DNA of 64,000 bases from Monosporascus cannonballus (lineage: Eukaryota > Ascomycota > Sordariomycetes > Xylariales), in assembly GCA_004154925.1 (NCBI GenBank), contig QJNS01000209.1, forward strand, positions 81,119 through 145,118, in the 5' to 3' direction. Below are positions 1-12,249 of the stretch, one piece after another (the stretch's first letter is position 1; each line of letters begins with the position of its first letter). The notes under the pieces are model-generated. The model did no database searches, was not told the origin of the DNA, and was given only the letters and a program-made list of their open reading frames with translations. Made by a program: the position numbers and the translations under genes.

Positions 1-1432
1 ACTTTCTAGCATATTTAAATTTTAAACAGATAAATAAAATATAGAAGCTAAATTTGAAACACTTGCTTACGACATTATATTAATTATGAACAAAATAATT
101 AAGGTAAAAAATTACTAATTATACAATTAATTTATAATACTAGTTATTACGAAAAGATTAAAATAATATTTGCAAACGAAAATTTTGGCTTTAATTTAAA
201 AGTTTATAAAAAACATATAATAACGGTGTAGTTAATATTTAAAAAATCCTTATATTAAAATACTTACAATATTTATATTAAGAAATAAAAATAAAATAAA
301 AATTCGAGCGAAATTAAATGAATAAATATTATAATTAGAAAAGGTTAAAGGGATTAATTTTCGAAAAAGGGAAAATGTTTTTCCTTATTACCAACAACAT
401 CTCAATAAAACAGCCTAATAAAGAAATCGATTTTAAATATATTGGTCTATATTAAATTATCAAAAAAATCTTAAAAAATAATTATAAATTAAAACTTTTA
501 TCAAAAATTCAATTTCATTTAATTTTTTACGTGTTTTTATTCGAATTAATAACCATATAATTAAAGTATAGACGGCATAAAATAACGTGGAAATAAAAAA
601 CAAATAAATATACGAAATAAAGAAAATTTTCTATATGCGAAAATAAAACGAATTTACATAGTACCTAATTAAGTAGAAAAAATACTTAAATTCCCAAAAT
701 ACCTGAGAATCTGCCAAAAATCTCATTGGCGCCCAGCGCCTATTAAAAAATTTCCACCAACAATAACGAGCACGTCCTAATTAACAGCCAATTAATCAGT
801 AATCGGAATATTAGGCCAATCGGCCGCGATATATGCTAACGTAACAGCCGTAATAACAGCTTTTAATTGTTTTTATTCTTAACGTTTTTACTTTTTTTAA
901 TTCGTCCAATAATTAAAATTTACATTATACCATAATAATGCCTTTCGAACAAATTAACGCCTTTTAATTAGGTAAAAGAATAAAACGAAAAAAAGCTTTA
1001 TTTATTTTTTTTAATGTCGACGTTAAGCCTCAAAATAAAACTGTTAAAGTTTTAATAATCGTTTTTCGGTAAACGCTTTTTTACATTTTAAACGTTAATA
1101 CTTATAATAAATATTTTATAAGGAAAAAAGTGGTATGCTGGTATTATTACAAAATGGATTTCGATTAATATATTACTTATATTTTAAAACGTTTTCCATT
1201 ATTTTATTCCTTATGTTTTTCGAAACATAATAAAAGCAAAACATAATTTCGTACCCAAATTCGTTAAAGGCTTCTACAAGGTGAATATAACGAACGATAA
1301 AAAAACGAAAAACGTAACAAATTTTAAAAATACGAAACGACATAATGAAAAGCAAAAAAAAGGATATTTACCAAGCGAAAAAAAGAAAAAAAAAGAAATC
1401 GTAAGGGCAAGATTTTAAGAAAAAAGAGATCG
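1..1432 (+). pseudogene. Ty3/Gypsy chromovirus pol 3' end (family C, copy C0), RIP-degenerated
   Basis: This is the 3' part of a Gypsy-type polyprotein that enters the window inside the integrase core. Around 19-110 the plus strand still reads as a mutated form of the Gln-Thr-Glu-Arg...Tyr...Asn-Tyr-Glu stretch typical of chromoviral integrases. Around 675-790 it reads as a chromodomain: Tyr-Leu-Ile-Lys, a stop where Trp is expected, then Asn-Ser-x-Asn-Thr and a C-terminal helix. A purine-rich tract precedes the LTR at 1433, as expected for a polypurine tract. The frame is full of stops explained by C-to-T and G-to-A changes. The same segment recurs at about 4.1-4.9, 7.3-8.1 and 30.4-31.2 kb. 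It is certainly non-functional; the family call is firm, the exact ends are not. Confidence 0.8.
1173..1355 (-). pseudogene. Remnant of antisense ORF between pol and 3' LTR of copy C0
   Basis: A 60-codon open stretch lies on the strand opposite to pol, between the chromodomain and the LTR at 1433. Its C-terminal Glu-Asn-x-Leu-Lys-Tyr block resembles one in the antisense frame of copy C3 (31,200-31,711) before the frame breaks. The coding potential probably continued to about 840. The function is unknown; I infer kinship from position, orientation and this short match only. Confidence 0.45.
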
Positions 1433-1822
1433 TATTACGACTTAACAAATTGCGGCCTTAAGAAACGGTCAAATAAAGATTATACGAACTACCTTATGGG
1501 TTATACAACGGTAATTATTATTAAGCTAATAATCAGAAATAATCAAAGGGGATCGTAAGCGATCATAATTATTGCCAGGCGTATAATTATAAGAAATTAA
1601 GCTATAAAAGAGAAGGATATATACGCTTATTATTTCCATAGTTCAAATAGGTTTAACTTACAACACTTATTAATACTAATCGTTTGCAATACGCTTTGGC
1701 ACCTTTGGTATTAAGATATATAACTAAGTTATTCCAATGCTATAAAGTCACATAAGACTCCTATTAACATAAACCCGTACGACTAAGATTTAATAGTTAG
1801 TTAAACTACTTAGCCCTCATAC
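1433..1822 (+). repeat. LTR of Gypsy family C (3' LTR of copy C0)
   Basis: Degenerate LTR beginning tattacgact (from TGTTACGAC) and ending near tagccctcat. Its last 150 bases match the ends of the LTRs at 8731-9009 and 31779-32145, including the shared block ...acataaacccgtacgac...ttaatagtta. A purine-rich tract lies immediately upstream, so it is the 3' LTR of the pol remnant before it. No target duplication could be identified. Confidence 0.75.
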
Positions 1823-4800
1823 CAAGTAAAATTTATTTTACACCTTATTAACAAAAAAAGAATTTAAAATCTTAATATTCGATTAATAATAACGACGAAA
1901 GCAAATATAAAAATACTATAAAAAGCATATTACCTAAAGAAACAAAATATAAGGAAACAAATAGGCATTAAAAAAACGACGTATCTTTATTATTATCAAA
2001 ATAAAATTAAAGCAATTAAATAACGATTTGGAATAATAATAATAACTTAAGGAATTAGAAAATCTGATTAAAATGTTATTATTATACTATATATATAAAT
2101 AGTTTTTTAAGAAAAAGCTCGATACGAAATTATTAGAATATAGCAAATAAAATCATAAAATAATTCTTAAAAAAAGATTTTCGGCGACCTTTTACTTTAT
2201 TTATAACTTTAACGAAAATAAATTACGTATTGTTAAAAAAATATCTCGAAAATCGGTTACAAAAAGGATAAATTTAATTTTCAAAGTTATAAACAAATTA
2301 CTGAATATTTTCCGCACCTAAAAAATATTAAAAATTACAAGTTATAATTAATTATTAATAATTAAATTATATTATTATTAATAATTAAATTATATTATTA
2401 TTAAATATTAAACGGTATTACCTTTAATTATAAAAATAAAGAATTAATTTTACGAAATGAAATAATTTATAATAATAGATTTTCAAAATTAATATAATTT
2501 TATGAGAATTAAAAAAATATACAAATAAAAAATAATTTTCAAAACGAAATATAAATTATTTAAATATTTGGTAATATTAATAAGATTTACGAACGTACCA
2601 ATAATCTTTTAATGCATAAAAAAGCATATATTACCGAAATACTTCAACATTTTCGTTGTATATTATTTCGACGATATTCTTATTTTTTAAAAAACAAAAG
2701 AAATACATGTAAAATACGTTTACAACATTTTTTAACTTTTACAAAACGTAAAACGATATATTAACGCAAGAAAATTAATTTTATAAATAAAAAATAAAAT
2801 ATTTAGAATATATTATTATTTTAAGTTATATTAAGTTAGATTCTCAAAAAACCGGTATAAATAATAAAAAAGAAATGTTAGGGATAATTAAGAAAATATA
2901 AATATTCTTTAAATCCGTTAATTATTATATAAAGTTTATTCGAAATCTTAATAAATAATTCTACCCTTAGCGAATTTTACAAAAAAAGAATTTAAATAAA
3001 TGCTTAAAATAAAAAAACATTCCAGAAAATTAAGGACATAATTGTTAACGAATTAATATTAATTATGTATAATTTGAATTACTCCGTCGAATCAAAGACT
3101 GATATTTTTAATCATATATTAAACGTAATAATCGCATAATAAAATAATGAAGGGAAATTATACCTTATTACATGTTTTTTTATACAAATTAAAAAAATCG
3201 AATTTAATTACGGTATTTCAGATAAAAGATTTATAATTATTATTATAGCATTTTGGAAATCTAGGTATTTCTTAAAAGGAAATTTATATTAAATAAATAT
3301 TTATACGGAATATTAAAATCTTACCCTATTTATTATAATGAAAAAAATTATAAAACAATAATTTCGTTACGTAAAAAACCTAACGAATTTCGATTTCGTT
3401 ATTATTTATAAAAAGGGTTTAAAAATAATAAAGTAAATATTTTAAACAAATAGTTAAACTTTAAAAAATTAATTAAAATTAATTATATAATTTTCGATAT
3501 TATTATGAAACATAATTTATATTTACGATAAATTGGGATTATTCGGGTAATACATTTCGATATATATTAAAAAATCTAATAATATAACGACGGGTTTTTA
3601 AAGAATCAGAAAACGGATAAAAGAATATTCTAGAAAAATACAAAAAGGATTTAATATTAAAAATATACGAATATTAATTATGTAAATATCAAGGTTTTTA
3701 TAAAAGCTTAAAAAAGTTTTAACGTATATATTTTTTTAAAAATAAAATTAACGATATAAAAAAATATACAATAATATAATATCTGCGTTAAAACAAAGAC
3801 TTAATAACATAACCTATACGGAAAATTACACTTACTATTAATCGCAAAAAGAGCATAATATTTAATTATATTTAAATTTATTATTAAACTTTTTGTATTA
3901 AAGAATTTAACGATAAGAATATATTACGATAATATATTCGTAATTATTAATTAATTTACGAAACTTTTTATTTTTTATTTTATTACGAATACATAAATAC
4001 AAAAAAATAAGATATATATTTTTTAAATATATTTTTAATATATATATATTATTCAAAAAAATTGTTTTAAATAAAAATTTAATATTTATATTTAAGTTAT
4101 AATAAGGTTATATACCATAAATCGACTTAAATCACCATTTATCTAACATATTTATATTTTAAAAATTTATTTCCGATATTATATTAATTACGAATAAAAT
4201 AATGAAGTTAAAAGATTATTAACCGTATAGCTAACTTATAATAGTAGTTATTATGAAAATACCGAAATAACTTTAATATATATAAATTTAAGTTTTCTTT
4301 CAAAATTTTATAACAAAAATGTAATAACAGTTTAATCAATATTAAAATAGCTTTTACGTTTAAATCATTATAATGATTATATTAAAAAATAAAACTGGAA
4401 TTAAAATTCGTATATAATGAAATAAATAAGTATTATAATTAAAGAAAGTTCAAAAAATTACTTTTCGAAAAAGGAAAAATAGTTTTCCTCGTTATTAAAA
4501 ATATTTAAATAAAATAACCTTATACCAAACTCCATTTTAAATATGTTGGTCGATATAAAATTATAAATTAAACATTTTAGCAAACATTAAATTCTGTTTA
4601 ATTTTTGTTATTCTTGTATTTAAATTAATAATAAATATAATTAAAATACAAATAATATAAAATAATGTAAAAATAAATAATAAATAAATAAACGAAATAA
4701 AAAGAATTTTCGATATAAAAAGTAATACGGATGTATTTAATATTTAATTAACTAAAACGTTTATCCGAATTCCGAAAATACTTAAAAATTTGCCAAAAAT

Positions 4801-5290
4801 CTTATTAATATTTAATACTTATTAAACAATTTTTATTAATAAGAACGGGATTACCAGGAATAATTATATTTTAATTTACGATTATAAAAAGACCAAAAAA
4901 ATTAAAATATATAGGAAATATAATATAAGATTCGGGTTTTTAATATTTACGTCTTATTTTTAAATAATTAACTTTTTTTTATTTTTTTATTTAGTTAAAA
5001 ATTAAAAATTTTAATTAATTATTTTTAAACCTTTTTTTGCAGAATAAATTTTATTAAATACGAAAGTATTTCAAATAAAATAATATCTTTTTTAAATCAC
5101 GCGATACGGAGAATACCTTTTAAGAAATATTATAAAAGTATTAATAAATGGAAGATTTTTTTAATTATAAATATTTTATTTTTTTATTAATATTATTTAA
5201 AAAGATTATAAGAATTATCATAATAATTTGTTTTCAAAAATTATTATTAATAGCTTATTATACTGTTTAACAGCAGATATTTATGATTAA
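1823..5290 (+). pseudogene. Gypsy chromovirus remnant, copy C1 (RT-RNase H-IN-chromodomain)
   Basis: This is a 5'-truncated pol of the same family as C0; no gag or protease is recognisable. Reverse transcriptase starts near 2180. The 'thumb' motif equivalent to Lys-Cys-Glu-Phe...Lys-Tyr-Leu-Gly-Tyr-Ile reads through at about 2768-2830, and the Phe-Leu-Gly-Phe-x-Asn-Tyr-Tyr block at about 2907-2950. RNase H follows near 3060-3150, the integrase at about 3550-4700 and a chromodomain at about 4736-4850. Every domain is interrupted by stops created by G-to-A or C-to-T changes. The boundary with the next copy is approximate, placed where a second RT would have to start. Confidence 0.7.
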
Positions 5291-8200
5291 TTCGAAAATA
5301 AAATATATAAAACAGATTGTAAAATTAAAACTATCAATAAACAAAATTAAGGTTTCGTGTTTTTTTATAACTAATACGTTTATAACTTTTAATAATTCTG
5401 CCGGACCTAATAATAAATAAAAAAGGAATTTACGAAAAAGTTTTTAAATGTAAAATTTAAAAAATAGGAAAACCGCATTATAACTTAAGCAAAAAAAGGT
5501 TTCGAAAATAATTATTTACTAATTAAAGTAAGGATTGAATAAATTAAAATTACGTAATATAAATCTAGAATAGTTTAGACGATTTAACGAAATCCATATA
5601 ATTATTCGATATAAATCCGGAATAATCCAAAACATTTAACGAAATTCATATAATTATTCGACATAAATTCGAAATAATTCACAATATTTAACGGGAATTA
5701 TAAAATAATATATACGTTTTTTATTTTTATAATATAAAGAATTTTAATTTATAATATTTCATTATAATTAATTATTTGTATTATAGCCTTTTATATTTTT
5801 AATAGAATAAACCTAATAGGTTATTATATTTATTATTTAAAGTCTTACAACATTTTTATTAATATAAATCTACATAATTAAGGTTTAATAATTAATTAAA
5901 CTTTAAATTTTTATATAAACATTTTTAAATCTTATCAAACTTAATATTTTTTATAAATATGAAAAATATTAATTTTATATATAAAAAATAAAATATTTAA
6001 AATATATTATTATTTCGGGTTATATTAAAAATAGTATTTAAAATATTATTGTAATTATATAATAATAAACGTTAATAATAATTAAAAAAATATAAATATT
6101 TTTTAAATATATTCATAATTATAAAAAGATTTTTCTAAATATTAATAAATAATTATCCCTTTAAAAAAATTAATCAAAACCTTTTAATTAAATATTAAAT
6201 ATAAATAAATATTTTAAGACATTAAAAATATAATTATTAACGAAGTAATATTAATTATATATAATTTAAATTAATCTATTAAATTAAAAACCAATATTTC
6301 GGATTACGAATTAAATATAATAGTTAAATAATAAAATAATAAAAATAAATTATATTTCATAATACTTTTTATATAAATTACAAAATATTAAATTTAAATA
6401 TAATATTCTGAATAAAAGACTTATGGCCATTATTACGGTATTTTGAAAATTTACACGTTTATTAAAAAATATTTATATTAAATTAAATTTTATTCGGATT
6501 ATTAAAACTTTTTTCGATTTGTTATTGCCATGGAATTTACCAGAAAATAATTTCGTTATATGGAAATATTAATACATTTTAATATCGTTAATATTTATAA
6601 ACAAAATTTAAAAAATAATGAAATAAATATTATAAGTAAATAATTAAATTTCCAAAAAGAGCTAATTCAAATCATTTATATAATTTTTAATATTATTTTT
6701 AAAAGATATTTAAATTTACGAAAAGGTATAATAGTTTAATAATAGAACAAGTATTTTTTTGAAAAAGAATTAACAATTTAAATAAAATTTAAGTATTAAA
6801 AGGATATTACGAATTTTTAATAGCAAATATATACGAATATTATTTATATAAATATTTAAAAATTTATAAAAGTTTAAAATAATTTTAATATATATATTTT
6901 CTACAACATAAATTTAATAGTATAAATATTTACACGGTAATATAATATTTATGCTAAAAGGCAAATTCGATAATATAAATTATAGAGATAAATATCCATA
7001 TTATTAATTCTAAATAATTATAAAACTTAATTTTATTTAATTTTATTATTAAATTTTATATATTAAGAAATCTTATTACAAAAATATATTACGAACATAT
7101 ATTTATAATCGTAAACAGATTTATACCATCTGAATATTTTTTTTATTATATTAAAAAATTTAATTATCGAATTAATAATATATATTTTTTAAAAAATATT
7201 TTTAATATATATTAATTATTAATAAAAATCATAATAAATAAAAAATTGATATTTATATTTCAATATTAATAAAGTTTATAAAATAAAAAGTAATTTAAAT
7301 TATAAATTACTTAATATATTTAAACCTTAAATAAATAAAAAAATAAAACAAATAAACCAAATTTTAAAAATATATTTACGATATTACATTAATTATATAT
7401 TAAATATTTAAATTAAAAAAGGATAAATGTTTGATTCATTTGTGATGCTAATTACTATAAAAATATTAAATTAATATTTATAAATATAAACTTTAAATTT
7501 ATTTTAAAAGTTTATAGAAAAATCCATAATAACGGTTTAATACATATTAAAATAATTTTTAAGATTAAAATAATTATAATAATCATATTAAAAAAAGGAA
7601 AATAAAATGAAACTTCGTACGGAATGAAATAAGCAAATATTATAATTAAAAAAAGGTTTAAAGAATTAATTTTTTACAAAAGGAAATTAACTGTTTTCGT
7701 TATTTAAAATATTAAAAAAATAACTGAATAAAAAAATCAATTTTAAATATATCGGTATATATAAAATTATTAGAAGAATGTTAGAAAATAATTATTAATT
7801 AAAGTTTTTATTAAAAATTAAATGTTTTTTAATGTTTTATGTTTACTTATTCGAATTAATAACAATTATACTTAAAATATTTGCGGTATAAAACGATATA
7901 AAAAAAACAAATAAATATATAAGATAAAATACTTTTCGATATATAAAAAAAATGCATTTACTTAAAACTTAATTAAATAAAAACAATATGCGAATTTCAA
8001 AAACATAATAAAATCCGCCAAAATTCTTATTAACATATAACATTTATTAAAATTTTTTACTAATAATACCAAAATTGATAAAAATAAAGGTTTTTTAATT
8101 AATAAATAATTAATCGGTAAATTTAAAATTAAACGAATTAAAAACAAATACGGCTTCTATTAATATAACTTTAACAACCTTTAATTTAACCTATTTCTTT

Positions 8201-8730
8201 TAACGTTTTAACTTATTTAACCTTTTTAAAAAACGAAATTCGCAAAATAACTTATATATTACATAATCGGCCTATTGCTTTTCTTATTTTCGAAAATAAC
8301 AAACCTTAATTTGCATTTATTACGGTTTTTTTTAACTTTTTTAAATTTTATTTTAATCTTAATATAATTAAAAACGAATTGTTTTAATTTGAAAAATGGA
8401 AAAACTATTAATGTCGTAAAGAACTTAATTTCGGGCTTTATATTTTTTGTATTAAAAGAAATCCGACAGAAAATTACGATAAAATAATAATCTACGATAA
8501 ACATAATACGAATACATAAATATATTTACGGTTCGAAAAATAATAAATTTAAATAAATTATTTCGTTTTTTCGTTTTTTTTGTTAATTAATTTTTAAATA
8601 GAATCCGATATAATGGCAAAAAAAGATTTATATAAAAAATATTTTTTTGGAATAAAAATTATGAAAAAAAATTATACTATAACTAAATAAATTACGGTTT
8701 CGGGAAACAATCGGAACAAAAAAATAATAA
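5291..8730 (+). pseudogene. Gypsy chromovirus remnant, copy C2 (RT-IN-chromodomain)
   Basis: Second head-to-tail copy of the family C pol. The RT block equivalent to Lys-Tyr-Glu...Lys-Tyr-Leu-x-Tyr-Ile-Ile is at about 5955-6030. RNase H lies around 6200-6450, the integrase from about 6650 to 7700 and a chromodomain relic at about 7955-8070. Divergence and AT content are higher than in C0 and C3, so this copy is either older or more often hit by RIP. The LTR at 8731 closes it; no 5' LTR separates it from C1. Confidence 0.65.
8000..8504 (-). pseudogene. Remnant of antisense ORF in copy C2
   Basis: The strand opposite to pol keeps an 81-codon open stretch (8504-8259) that is very rich in Lys. 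Downstream, in broken frames, there is a hydrophobic segment ending near 8040 that resembles the C-terminal part of the antisense frame in copy C3 (Val-Val-x-Val-x-Leu ... Asn-Phe ... Leu-Phe). Position and orientation match those in C0 and C3. Base composition has been strongly eroded, so similarity is weak. Confidence 0.4.
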
Positions 8731-9009
8731 TGTTATAAATTTCGAATTACGAAATAGTTTAACAGGATCGATCGTAAAGCCCATAAGTGCAGGCTTAACG
8801 AGAATAAAAAAACTAAGTATATTACGTTTATTATTTCTATAATTTAAATAACTTTAACTTATAATATAATATTATTACTTATGGCATCCTTGGTATTATA
8901 AGACGTAATATAATTATTATATTTATTACTCAGAATCTTAAAATACTCCTATCAACATAAACCTGTACGACTAAGGTTTAATAGTTGGTTAAACCCTCTA
9001 GCCGTCACA
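8731..9009 (+). repeat. LTR of Gypsy family C (3' LTR of copy C2)
   Basis: Starts tgttataaa and ends tagccgtcaca, the expected TGT...ACA termini. The terminal ~120 bases match 1700-1822 and 32020-32145, including the block aacataaacctgtacgac. It is about 90-110 bases shorter than its relatives because the 5' portion is partly deleted. Confidence 0.7.
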
Positions 9010-9609
9010 AATTGAGTAAAAATAGGTTATCGGCGAACCAGCGAAAAAAATGGTTTTTCCTAGCAAAAGTAATAAATAATGGTAAAGCCTAGCCTTAAAT
9101 ATTACCGGCTTATATTTTTATAAACCATTTCCGATTTTCTTATTAGGTTTATTTATGTTTTTGACGTTTTTAACGTTAATAATAACTATGCTTACTATTA
9201 TAAAAAACTTTATTAAAAATTCCATTTGGTCCAAGTTATAAATATCCTTTTTTTACGATATTATATTTTGCGGTTATAGCCCGCATAAGCTTAAATTACT
9301 TCCGAAATATTTCTAGATTTTTAGGTGAAATCTTTAAATAAAATACAGATTAATTTAAACATGTTTTTAAATTTTTTAGCCGTTCAGTAAAGTTTTAAAC
9401 TTAGTTAACTTTAAATCGTATTGCGAGGTTTTACGTAAATAGCAAATTCGCTATATTTTTAACCTACTAAAGCAGAATAAAATACGTTTGCGCATTTAAA
9501 TTAAAAATCTTTTCGACAATCGATTTTTTTCCCATCGGCGTTAAGTTTTATAAAAAAGGGATAATATGGGCTCGGACGTGTATACCGTTATATAGCGTTT
9601 TTAGAGTGG
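9010..9609. other. Gene-free spacer between families C and G
   Basis: AT-rich DNA with no recognisable frame, LTR or repeat. It is the target site of the family G element: its last five bases (9610-9614, aatat) are duplicated after 16,876. Confidence 0.6.
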
Positions 9610-9614
9610 AATAT

Positions 9615-10043
9615 TATTACGTTCAGAAGGAACTCCACTAGGCCCAAAGGAGGCCCAGGAAGTTGGAAACGTTCGGGATCTCCACCTTCTATCGGATAAA
9701 CCTCGGGTCTTTGTCAATCTCCAGAGATACCAGGAGATTCGTAAACGATAGATATTATGGTTTCTCGAAATCCCCAGAAACCATAAAAAATATAAAGAAT
9801 AAGAAAGATATATAAGGTTTGGGTTTTTTATATAAATAATTATTTATTTAATTTCGTTCCTTAGTTATTAATTTATACTTTTAATTAAAAGTAATTATAT
9901 TGTTTTTTAATTAAGGGAAAAATATTTAAATCTTTTTAACGAATAAATTATTAAATTATTTTTCGTTTTATTATTATTTATAAATCAAAACGTTTTTAAA
10001 TACTGCTTATACTTCCAGATAAATATATAATAAATTCGTTATA
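9615..10043 (+). repeat. 5' LTR of family G
   Basis: 429 bp. It matches 16447-16876 nearly end to end, with differences almost all C/T or G/A. The opening ~200 bases are well preserved (acgttcagaaggaactccac and following), while the last 200 are strongly AT-shifted. Confidence 0.92.
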
Positions 10044-10429
10044 TTTTAATAATCTTTTAATTAATAGTCGATAAATGGTTTAAAGTTTAATTGGATATAA
10101 GCTTTTTTGAACTTAATGCAAATAATAACATAAAATAATATTCAGAAAATAAATAATATATTTAATCCCCGTTATTAATTAATAAAAGATTAATAATAAG
10201 ATTAAACGATATATTATTTATTAAAGAAGTTTTCCAGCTGATAAATAATATAATATTCTTTATTATTAAATCTTAAGGAAACCCTTTTTCCTTTTAATTT
10301 TAGGAATAGCTTTTACCTGTAAAGGAAATAATTAAGGTGTAAGGAAATAAAATAAGTGAAAAGGAAAAAAAATATCCGGCTGGAAAATAGAAAAAAAAGG
10401 TATTAAAGCGTTTAATTAAAGAAAAAAAA

Positions 10430-11500
10430 CTTATTATGGAAAACCGATTGGACCTTTTGGCCCAAGAGGTTAAAAGCCTAAAAAAAAAGAATATTCGGTT
10501 TGCCAAAAAAAGAAAACCGGCTTTTCCATAATTTGGCTTTCTAAAGGGACGAAACTAAGGGGCTGGTTACCGACCACCTTCGTTAAACATAAGATAAATA
10601 CCAGAAAGAACTTCGATTTTATTATTGTTCGGCGCAAACCGGATACGGAAAGGAATTGTTTTACCCCTTAGTTATTACGGAATGCTAGACGTTAAGGGCT
10701 ATAAGCTAATTCCCCCTAAGCCCTATGATAAATTAAAAAACCTTAATAAATTTTTGGTTTAGGCCAGATTTTACCTTAAGTTTTACGAAAGTTTTTTAAC
10801 GGAAAATTATTAGAAGGTAATAGCTATCTTTTAGTTATTAACCGGACAAATCCGGAAATGGTTCGAACCTATTTTAACGGATTATTTTGAAAAATATTTA
10901 AAAAAATTTTTAAACCTTATTAATTATGTTTTTGGTAAATACTGTTATTTTGAAAAACGAATACGGGTTTTATTCGGAAATCTTAATAAGGAATAATATA
11001 TAATTAAATAATTTTATTTTTTTTGCCAAATTAAGTTAACGTTTAAATATACGACCGAATTTAACGGTTTAGTAGTTATTTTAAATTTATCCGAAAATGC
11101 GTTATTTTATCTTTATTATAACGGCCTAAAGCCTTAAATTAAGGACAAAATGTACATAAAACCTAAAATAGGATTTTTTGCAAAATATACCGATAAGGTT
11201 ATTATTGCCAACCGTCGCACCTTTAATCGGTACTTTAAAAAGAAAGGAACCGGCAAACGAAATAACGATAAGGGCTTTAGCAGCCGAATTAAGAAAGATA
11301 AAGGTAAACCTTAAAAGAAAGCGAATTCCGTTTTTAAAAAGCCTAAGAAAAACAAATCCAAAATAGAATATTTTAACTATAGCAAAAAAGGATATTTCAA
11401 AAGCAAATGCCGCTTTTCCGCTAAGAGGAATTCCAAGAAAAAAAAATTCCTTAACCCTAGAAGAAAGTTAAAATAACCGAATAAAAAACCGACAGTAAGG
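10430..11500 (+). pseudogene. gag of family G (capsid and zinc knuckle)
   Basis: The plus strand reads as a Gypsy gag in fragments. There is a charged N-terminal region from about 10,436, and a capsid block around 10,780-11,110 ending in Tyr-Asn-Gly-Leu-Lys-Pro, the usual 'YxxGLKxxVKD' region. A C-terminal basic segment (open at 11178-11366) follows. At 11369-11410 the zinc knuckle reads Tyr-Phe-Asn-Tyr-Ser-Lys-Lys-Gly-Tyr-Phe-Lys-Ser-Lys-Cys, that is CX2CX4HX4C with two Cys and the His converted to Tyr, exactly what G-to-A or C-to-T changes produce. It would have packaged element RNA. It is non-functional. Confidence 0.8.
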
Positions 11501-12249
11501 CAAAAAAAAAGGAAAAAGAAATTAATTCGATTTTTTCCCAGCCAGAATTTATTATTATTATAATTATTTAAATTCCGAACGATATCCCAAAGTACGAAAA
11601 TTATTTAGTTTGCTAAGATTTTAAGGTTAAAACCTATAAGTATTACTTAGGATAAACGGCTTCCAGAATAATTATAAAGCTAGGATATTAGTATTACCTT
11701 AATTCCCAGAAATATAAGATATATATAAAGGACGGTTAGTTTCGACTAAATACCAGTAATTATAAATAGTTATCCCCGGAGTTCTATAAGCTTTTAAAAT
11801 ATATTATTTATCAAAAAGCGTTATCGGTAAACCTTTATAACTTGTTATATTTTACCGCCTGCTATCAAAATAATTATTTCGTTTATTTCCGAACCAAAAA
11901 AAATAATAATTTTTGGCCCGAATAAAATAATAAAACCTTTATTGAATTAAATAATAAATACCGATATATATAAACCTTATAATAATTAGAATATCTAAGG
12001 TTTTATTATATATACTTTAAGTTAAAACGGAGTCAAAAACCTATACCGCAAGGATGTTTATGTTATTTTCCGATATTTTACGTTTAATATAAATTCTTAA
12101 ACATGGGAACACCTTTTTTAGAGAATTATTTTTTTATTTCCATAACTTAAAAAATACAAAACCAAAGGATAAATTAAGAAAAAAACCAGATTTTAAAGCC
12201 TTAATGCAAATACGGCAAAAAAATATGGTTCCGGTGCAAAAATAACTAA

